A stretch of 9,143 nt of DNA, from assembly GCA_043820875.1 (NCBI GenBank), contig JBDRDI010000048.1, forward strand, positions 1 through 9,143. Reading direction: 5' to 3'. Positions 5,035 to 9,143 of this stretch are shown here, piece after piece (the stretch's first letter is position 1; each line of letters starts with the position of its first letter). The notes beneath the pieces are model-generated. The model had not been told where the DNA came from, ran no database searches, and saw only the letters and a list, made by a program, of their open reading frames with translations. This DNA is from JBDRDI01 sp043820875 (GTDB lineage Bacteria > Patescibacteriota > Patescibacteriia > Patescibacteriales > UBA12075). The position numbers and the translations under genes are program-made.

Positions 5035-5975
5035 CTCGCAAACTCCACAATAAATTCGCTTAACTTTTTTAAATCGCTTACTTTAATCGTATGCGCGCCG
5101 TTTCCGCCATAAGAAATATTAACGGCCTTGATTCTTTTTTTGATTAAAGTATTGGCGTCGCTTGCGCCACCGCTCTTCTCATACACAGTTTTTAAATTTA
5201 ATTTTTTATTTGTGGCCGCAATTTTTTTAATAAACGGATCTTGAGTATAATGATTGTATCCGGAACAAACGAGCTTGGCACGGAAAAAAAATTTGCCCTT
5301 AAAGCGTCGCGTATTTTTTTTGAAAGCTTTATTAATCAAATCCACCTGTTCCAGAGCTTTCTCTTTTTCAAGGCTCCGCGCTTCACCGATAATTCGCGCT
5401 TCTGCCGGAATTATATTGATAGCCGACCCGGCATTGATTATTCCTAAATTATTTGTTGTTGATTTACTAACACGACCAAGCTTTAATTCACTTATCGCTT
5501 TCGCAACAATTTGAATCGCGCTGATCCCCTTTTCAGGCTCTGAGCCGGCATGCGTGGCGCGACCAAGTACTTTTATTTTTATGGAATAAATATATGGCGA
5601 AGTAATGATGATATGCCCAAGAGGCCGGCAACAATCCAACACCAAACATTCTTTTGATTTAAAATTATTCATATTTAAATTCGCAGCTCCCCCATCTTCT
5701 TTTGTAAAAACGAGCTCCAGTGGACGATGTTGTATTTTTTTTCGTTGTAAAATCGACGTGGCTGAAAGAATCGCAACAACTCCGGCACGTGGCGACTCAG
5801 CGTCCAGACGCGCGCACAAAAGAAGCGGCCGGCCTATTCCTGAAATTTTTGCCGTAACGTTCCCACATTTATCAATTACAGCTTTAATTTTATTATTTTT
5901 TAAATATTTTATAATTCGACGTTCTATTTTCTTTTTTGGGGTCGAATCTAAAAATATTTTTGAAATTTCTGACAT
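5031..5975 (-). CDS. M20-family (PepT-like) peptidase homologue with degenerate metal site
   Basis: Related to PepT-like M20 aminopeptidases, which use two metal ions. The fold signature is clear: GRATHAGSEPEKGISAI (138-154), LGRVSKSTTNNLGIINAG (167-184), NIIPAEARIIGEARS (187-201), SGGASDAN (268-275) and a late GAHT (293-296). The metal-binding part is altered. The usual HxD is R56-L-D58. The following loop of about 20-25 residues is missing. The GADDKAG motif reads ESPRAG (60-65), so the bridging Asp appears to be Ser61 or Pro62. The EE pair is E93-D94. Asp114, His142 and His295 are present. At 314 aa it is shorter than the roughly 370 aa of the family. It may be catalytically dead or use one metal (inference). 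The start follows an AT-rich leader, and a promoter is visible at 6000-6028. Its TAG stop lies in a dispersed palindrome. Confidence 0.8.
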   Translation of the reverse strand: MSEISKIFLDSTPKKKIERRIIKYLKNNKIKAVIDKCGNVTAKISGIGRPLLLCARLDAESPRAGVVAILSATSILQRKKIQHRPLELVFTKEDGGAANLNMNNFKSKECLVLDCCRPLGHIIITSPYIYSIKIKVLGRATHAGSEPEKGISAIQIVAKAISELKLGRVSKSTTNNLGIINAGSAINIIPAEARIIGEARSLEKEKALEQVDLINKAFKKNTRRFKGKFFFRAKLVCSGYNHYTQDPFIKKIAATNKKLNLKTVYEKSGGASDANTLIKKRIKAVNISYGGNGAHTIKVSDLKKLSEFIVEFAR

Positions 5976-5999
5976 AATATAAATTTATTTTATATATTC

Positions 6000-6028
6000 A
6001 TTATATAATATTTTATGTTATAAAACAA
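6000..6028 (-). promoter_or_regulatory. Promoter of the M20-family gene
   Basis: Minus strand: TTGTTT (6028-6023), a 17-bp spacer, TATAAT (6005-6000). The -35 lies in the distal arm of the ndk terminator hairpin, so the end of one unit and the start of the next overlap. Predicted start near 5993, leaving a leader of under 20 nt. Confidence 0.5.
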
Positions 6029-6075
6029 TAAAACCCCCTTAAAGTGAGACTTAAGGGGGTTTTATTGTTTTATAA
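6018..6075 (-). terminator. ndk terminator: 25-bp perfect inverted repeat
   Basis: Perfect 25-bp arms (6018-6042 and 6051-6075) with an eight-base loop (AGTGAGAC on the plus strand). The core is CCCCCTTAA paired with TTAAGGGGG, flanked by A-rich and T-rich arms ending TTTTATTGTTTT. It begins seven bases after the ndk stop. Both strands have a T-rich 3' side, so it could terminate in either direction; only minus-strand genes flank it. Confidence 0.88.
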
Positions 6076-6082
6076 AATTATT

Positions 6083-6694
6083 TTATTCTTTTATGCCGTC
6101 CAAATTCACATCATAAAGAATTTTTTCTTGAATATGGTTATATTTCAAAATTTCAGATTCATTAAACCAAATAGGAATTTCTTTTTCAGCTTCTTCCACG
6201 GCGCCGGAAGCGTGCAATAAATTTCGGACGCTTCTTCTATCAGTATCGGCAATGGCATAAGAATCCAAGGTGTAGTCGCCACGAATTGTACCCATGTCGC
6301 TCGTCAACGGCTCTGTGCCACCGGTAATTTTTCTCACCAGAGCTACAGCCTGATTTCCTTGCCAAATCATAACAACCACAGGACCGGAACTTAAATATTT
6401 GGCGTTGGCCCTCAAAACCGCTTCACCGTTTTCACTGTTGGTTTTATACGGCGATTCCATGCCTTTTTTTTCATAAGAAGCTCGCGCTTTTCGACCAACT
6501 TCTTCCAACCATTCATCTCCTCCGACTTCATAATAATGCTTGGTGGCATGTTCTTCTGTCGGTATCATCATTTTCATGGCAGTAAGCTTCAGACCTACTT
6601 TCTCATAGCGCTTCACAATTTCTCCGATTAATGACCTTTGAATTCCGTCCGGTTTAATAATAACCAGCGTTCTTTCATCTTTGGCGTGTTTCAT
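6083..6694 (-). CDS. ndk: Nucleoside diphosphate kinase, long variant
   Basis: Moves the gamma phosphate between nucleoside triphosphates and diphosphates through a phospho-histidine, balancing NTP and dNTP pools in the cytosol. Seen: LVIIKPDG (10-17) with Lys14, SGPVVVMIWQG (103-113), Arg121, GTIRGDY (135-141) with Arg138, and RNLLHASG (157-164) with Asn158 and the phospho-acceptor His161, then the acidic/WF end (EEAEKEIPIWF, 167-177). The family motif is HxSD; here Asp is Gly164. The 203 aa exceed the usual 140-150. There is extra sequence at about 58-100 (rich in Lys, Glu and Ser, between HYYEV and SGPVV), a few extra residues before RNLLH, and a 26-residue tail. All catalytic residues I can place are kept, so it is probably active. 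It has its own promoter and lies downstream of glyS and the MBL gene. Confidence 0.93.
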   Translation of the reverse strand: MKHAKDERTLVIIKPDGIQRSLIGEIVKRYEKVGLKLTAMKMMIPTEEHATKHYYEVGGDEWLEEVGRKARASYEKKGMESPYKTNSENGEAVLRANAKYLSSGPVVVMIWQGNQAVALVRKITGGTEPLTSDMGTIRGDYTLDSYAIADTDRRSVRNLLHASGAVEEAEKEIPIWFNESEILKYNHIQEKILYDVNLDGIKE

Positions 6695-6727
6695 AAAAAA
6701 TAAATTATTTAATTAAATATTATTTCT

Positions 6728-6756
6728 ATTATAAATAAAGAATAATAAAAAAGCAA
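6728..6756 (-). promoter_or_regulatory. Promoter of ndk
   Basis: Minus strand: TTGCTT (6756-6751), a 17-bp spacer, TATAAT (6733-6728). The same -35 hexamer occurs in the candidate small RNA promoter. Predicted start near 6721, giving a leader of about 27 nt of nearly pure A/T. The -35 begins four bases after the MBL gene stop, so ndk may also be reached by readthrough. Confidence 0.6.
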
Positions 6757-6759
6757 CAG

Positions 6760-7644
6760 TTAATAAATTTGCATTGACTCGCCCTCGTGAACAACAAAAT
6801 GAATTGTTCCGTCCAAGTCAGTTCTATATATCTTCAAGTTATCTCTTCTTAATCTATGCAACAAAGACTCTTTGGGGTGACCGAAGTCATTATCCGCGCC
6901 GACCTGGATAACCGCTATTTCCGAATTAATTGCTTCAAGAAAATCATCGCCGGTGGAATTGGCTGAACCGTGGTGTCCGACTTTCAAAACATCGGCTGAT
7001 AAATCTCTACCGTTATTTAATAATTCTTCTTCAACTTTAAATCCGGCATCACCCGTGAATAAAAATTTTCCCCCCAGACAATCCAATTTTGACACAATTG
7101 AAGTTTCATTCAAATCTTCTTCCGCGCGCAAATCCGTTCCGGCTTCAGGATAAACTATTTTCAATTCGCAATTCTGTCCCAAATTTATTGTCCGCGATTC
7201 GTTAACAACAATAGATGAAATATTTTTTTCAGAAATTAAATCAAGCCAATCATCGTAGCCTGAATAATTATATTCCACGCCTGTATAAATAATTTGCGCA
7301 ACTTTGTATCTCTCCAAAACATCATTCAAACCGTTAATATGATCTTCGTGCGGATGAGTCAGAATCATCAAGTCAATTGTTCTGTCCCACCACGGCAATT
7401 CTTTTCCAATCCGCCTGATGACAGTATTGTTCGGCCCACCGTCAATCAAAATATTTTGCCCCTCGGGCGCTTGAATCAAAATCGCGTCGCCCTGCCCCAC
7501 GTCCAAAAAATCAACTTCCAAAAAACCGCGCGGGGCGGTAATTTTTTGGTATAATAAAAATAAAAATAAAGAGACAACGAGACTTACGGCAATAATGCCT
7601 AAAATAAGCACTATTATATTTAATTTATTTTTTGATTTGAACAT
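6760..7644 (-). CDS. Membrane-anchored ComEC-type metallo-beta-lactamase-fold hydrolase
   Basis: Resembles the C-terminal hydrolase domain of ComEC/Rec2 as a free-standing protein. Seen (numbered from the ATG at 7644): one N-terminal membrane anchor (about 8-32, followed by YQKITAPRG), DVGQGDAILIQAP (48-60), NILIDGG (64-70), the metal motif LTHPHEDH (95-102: His97, His99, Asp101, His102), FTGDA (196-200) and VGHHGS (222-227). The 294 aa end soon after the last beta strands, as usual for this domain. The hydrolase part should face outside the membrane, where it might act on nucleic acid or a phosphodiester (inference; the ComEC domain is proposed to be a nuclease in DNA uptake). The frame is open upstream to an ATG at 7710, but that would run through the palindrome and overlap the glyS end, and it adds a non-typical cysteine-rich stretch before the anchor, so I chose the ATG at 7644. 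Confidence 0.87.
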   Translation of the reverse strand: MFKSKNKLNIIVLILGIIAVSLVVSLFLFLLYQKITAPRGFLEVDFLDVGQGDAILIQAPEGQNILIDGGPNNTVIRRIGKELPWWDRTIDLMILTHPHEDHINGLNDVLERYKVAQIIYTGVEYNYSGYDDWLDLISEKNISSIVVNESRTINLGQNCELKIVYPEAGTDLRAEEDLNETSIVSKLDCLGGKFLFTGDAGFKVEEELLNNGRDLSADVLKVGHHGSANSTGDDFLEAINSEIAVIQVGADNDFGHPKESLLHRLRRDNLKIYRTDLDGTIHFVVHEGESMQIY

Positions 7645-7668
7645 TTTTGAACTATAACAAAAATACCC

Positions 7669-7697
7669 GTAGAGACAGGTTTGAAACCTGTCTCTAC
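7669..7697. repeat. 29-bp dispersed palindrome, copy 2
   Basis: Perfect arms of 14 bp, GTAGAGACAGGTTT and AAACCTGTCTCTAC, around a single central G. It supplies the TAG stop codon of glyS (7696-7694) in the same register in which copy 1 supplies the stop of the M20 gene. Compared with copy 1, an inner G:C pair is replaced by A:T on both arms, a compensated change that keeps the palindrome. No T-tract follows. Confidence 0.88.
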
Positions 7698-9097
7698 AAT
7701 TTCTCCACAAAATATTCTGTCAGCTCGTCTACCTTTACTCTCTCTTGTTTCATTGTATCGCGGTCTCTTACGGTCACGGAATTATCTTTTTCTATTGTGT
7801 CAAAATCAATTGTCACGCAATAAGGCGTGCCAATTTCGTCTTGGCGACGGTAGCGTTTCCCAATATTGCCGTTGTCGTCAAATTCACACATAAAACGAGA
7901 ACGCAAAGACAAATAAACTTCACGCGCTTTCTTTACCAAGTCCAGTTTATTTTTAAGTAATGGGAAGATGGCAATTTTTACCGGAGCCAAATGTTTTGGA
8001 AATTTTAAAACTATTCTTGTCTCATCTTTATCCAGACTCTCTTCAGTATAAGCTTTGTCAATAAACATAAATAATAAACGATTTAGGCCGACCGAGGTCT
8101 CCATAACGTTCGGCATGTATTTTGTTTTTGTGGCTTCGTCAAAATAACTTAAATCAACTCCGGAAAATTTGCTGTGTTGCGACAAGTCCCAATCACCGCG
8201 TGCGTGGATTCCTTCAATTTCCTTGTATCCTCCGATTGACTTAAAATTATATTCAATGTCGTAAGCCTCACTGGCGTAATGGGCCAATTTTTCGTGCTTG
8301 TGCCAGCGAATATCGCTCTTCTCAATTCCGTTTTTCAAATACCAATCCCAACGGACCTTTTTCCACTCTTTGTACTTTTCTTTCATCAAGTCGGGATGCA
8401 AAAAATATTGCATTTCCATTTGTTCAAATTCTCGTGTGCGAAAAACAAATTGCCGCGCCACGATTTCATTGCGAAAAGCTTTGCCAATCTGCGCGATGCC
8501 GAATGGTAATTTTGGCGAAACAGAGTCCAAAGTATTTTTATATTCCAAATAAATTCCGCCGCAAGTTTCCGGCCTGAGATAAACAACATTGTGATCGCTC
8601 AATTTATCGGTCGGTGAACCCAAGTTTGATTTGACCATGAGTGAAAAATTTTTGGCCTCTGTTAAATCGGTTGAACCGCAACTCTGGCATTTCAGTTTTT
8701 TGCTATTTTTTAGTTTGTCCAATTCAATATTAATAGATTCAATTGTTGCTTTGTCAGCGTTTATGCCTAATTCTTCCAAAATATGGTCGGCACGAAAACG
8801 GCTTTTACACTTTCGGCAATCAACTTGCGGATCGTCAAAACCGGCCACGTGTCCTGATGCTTCCCATGTTTTCGGGTGCATAAAGATGGCGCTGTCCAGC
8901 ATTACCACGTCTTCTCTTTCTTGAATCATTGCTTTAATCCACGAATCGCGGATATTGTTTTTTAACAAAGCACCATAATGGCCGTAATCGTAAATCGCGC
9001 TAAAACCGCCGTAAATTTCCGAAGATGGGAAAACAAATCCTCTTCTCTTACAAAGAGAAACGATTTTCTCCATTGAATTATTGTCTTGTTTGGCCAT
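7694..9097 (-). CDS. glyS: Glycyl-tRNA synthetase, class II alpha2 type
   Basis: Charges tRNA-Gly with glycine in the cytosol. This is the single-chain dimeric form (also called glyQS), not the alpha2beta2 form. Seen: the N-terminal catalytic start RRGFVFPSSEIYGG (18-31), a zinc-ribbon-like insertion with Cys94, Cys97, Cys137 and Cys140, YLRPETCGGIY (173-183), motif 2 GKAFRNEI...FRTREFEQMEM (205-229), motif 3 METSVGLNR (332-340), and the anticodon-binding domain from APVKIAIFPLL (371-381) with the strongly conserved DDNGNIGKRYRRQDEIGTPY (407-426). The family usually has RPETAQGI; here Cys179-Gly180 replaces Ala-Gln. Length (467 aa) is normal. The 46 bases upstream (9098-9143) are AT-rich with no T-box or Shine-Dalgarno visible; its promoter may lie outside. 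The final codon is followed by TAG inside the palindrome. Probably co-transcribed with the MBL gene 49 nt downstream. Confidence 0.96.
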   Translation of the reverse strand: MAKQDNNSMEKIVSLCKRRGFVFPSSEIYGGFSAIYDYGHYGALLKNNIRDSWIKAMIQEREDVVMLDSAIFMHPKTWEASGHVAGFDDPQVDCRKCKSRFRADHILEELGINADKATIESINIELDKLKNSKKLKCQSCGSTDLTEAKNFSLMVKSNLGSPTDKLSDHNVVYLRPETCGGIYLEYKNTLDSVSPKLPFGIAQIGKAFRNEIVARQFVFRTREFEQMEMQYFLHPDLMKEKYKEWKKVRWDWYLKNGIEKSDIRWHKHEKLAHYASEAYDIEYNFKSIGGYKEIEGIHARGDWDLSQHSKFSGVDLSYFDEATKTKYMPNVMETSVGLNRLLFMFIDKAYTEESLDKDETRIVLKFPKHLAPVKIAIFPLLKNKLDLVKKAREVYLSLRSRFMCEFDDNGNIGKRYRRQDEIGTPYCVTIDFDTIEKDNSVTVRDRDTMKQERVKVDELTEYFVEKL

Positions 9098-9143
9098 ATA
9101 AATATAAATTAATTATTAAGCAGTAATTTGATTTTCCCATTTT

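Noticed and set aside
7645..7710. Longer N-terminus for the MBL-fold protein starting at 7710
   Set aside because: It would translate the dispersed palindrome and overlap the glyS end, adding a cysteine-rich stretch unlike the family before the membrane anchor.
9098..9143. T-box riboswitch before glyS
   Set aside because: Only 46 bases are visible and they show no T-box motif, specifier stem or terminator.

Overview
The window is AT-rich and every gene lies on the minus strand. Intergenic spaces are short, starts lack Shine-Dalgarno sequences, and short palindromic or tandem repeats sit at gene ends. A class II (alpha2-type) glycyl-tRNA synthetase, an oversized nucleoside diphosphate kinase and several divergent or reduced proteins suggest a Candidate Phyla Radiation (Patescibacteria, Parcubacteria-like) genome. 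That assignment is inference; no rRNA or other marker is present. TGA acts as a stop (kinase gene), so the code looks standard.

In transcription order (right to left): glyS (7694-9097), a membrane-anchored ComEC-type metallo-beta-lactamase-fold hydrolase (6760-7644) and ndk (6083-6694, own promoter) end in a very long hairpin terminator at 6018-6075. Next is an M20-family peptidase homologue (5031-5975) whose metal site looks damaged. A three-gene membrane cluster follows (4969 to 2660): a DUF2157 protein, a second polytopic protein and a GDYXXLXY-domain protein. It is driven by a promoter whose -35 box lies in the middle of a dispersed palindrome.

The most striking region is 2389-2660, in front of the prephenate dehydratase gene. 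It contains an unlisted 29-codon reading frame (2486-2575) with eight Phe codons in 29, seven of them in the runs FFF and FFFF. It is followed by an intrinsic terminator (2439-2473) and three segments that can form alternative helices: protector 1:2, antiterminator 2:3 (15 pairs) and terminator 3:4. This is the full architecture of a ribosome-mediated phenylalanine attenuator of the enterobacterial pheL-pheA type, here in what looks like a reduced Patescibacterial genome. The controlled operon is pheA (dehydratase domain only, no ACT feedback domain) and tyrA (prephenate dehydrogenase).

After tyrA, a gene-free stretch (695-1045) carries an extended -10 promoter, a structured candidate small RNA with a strong terminator, two perfect DnaA-box sequences nearby (one inside tyrA), and the promoter of a short soluble histidine kinase gene (26-694). 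Nothing else was recognised in bases 1-25 or 9098-9143.
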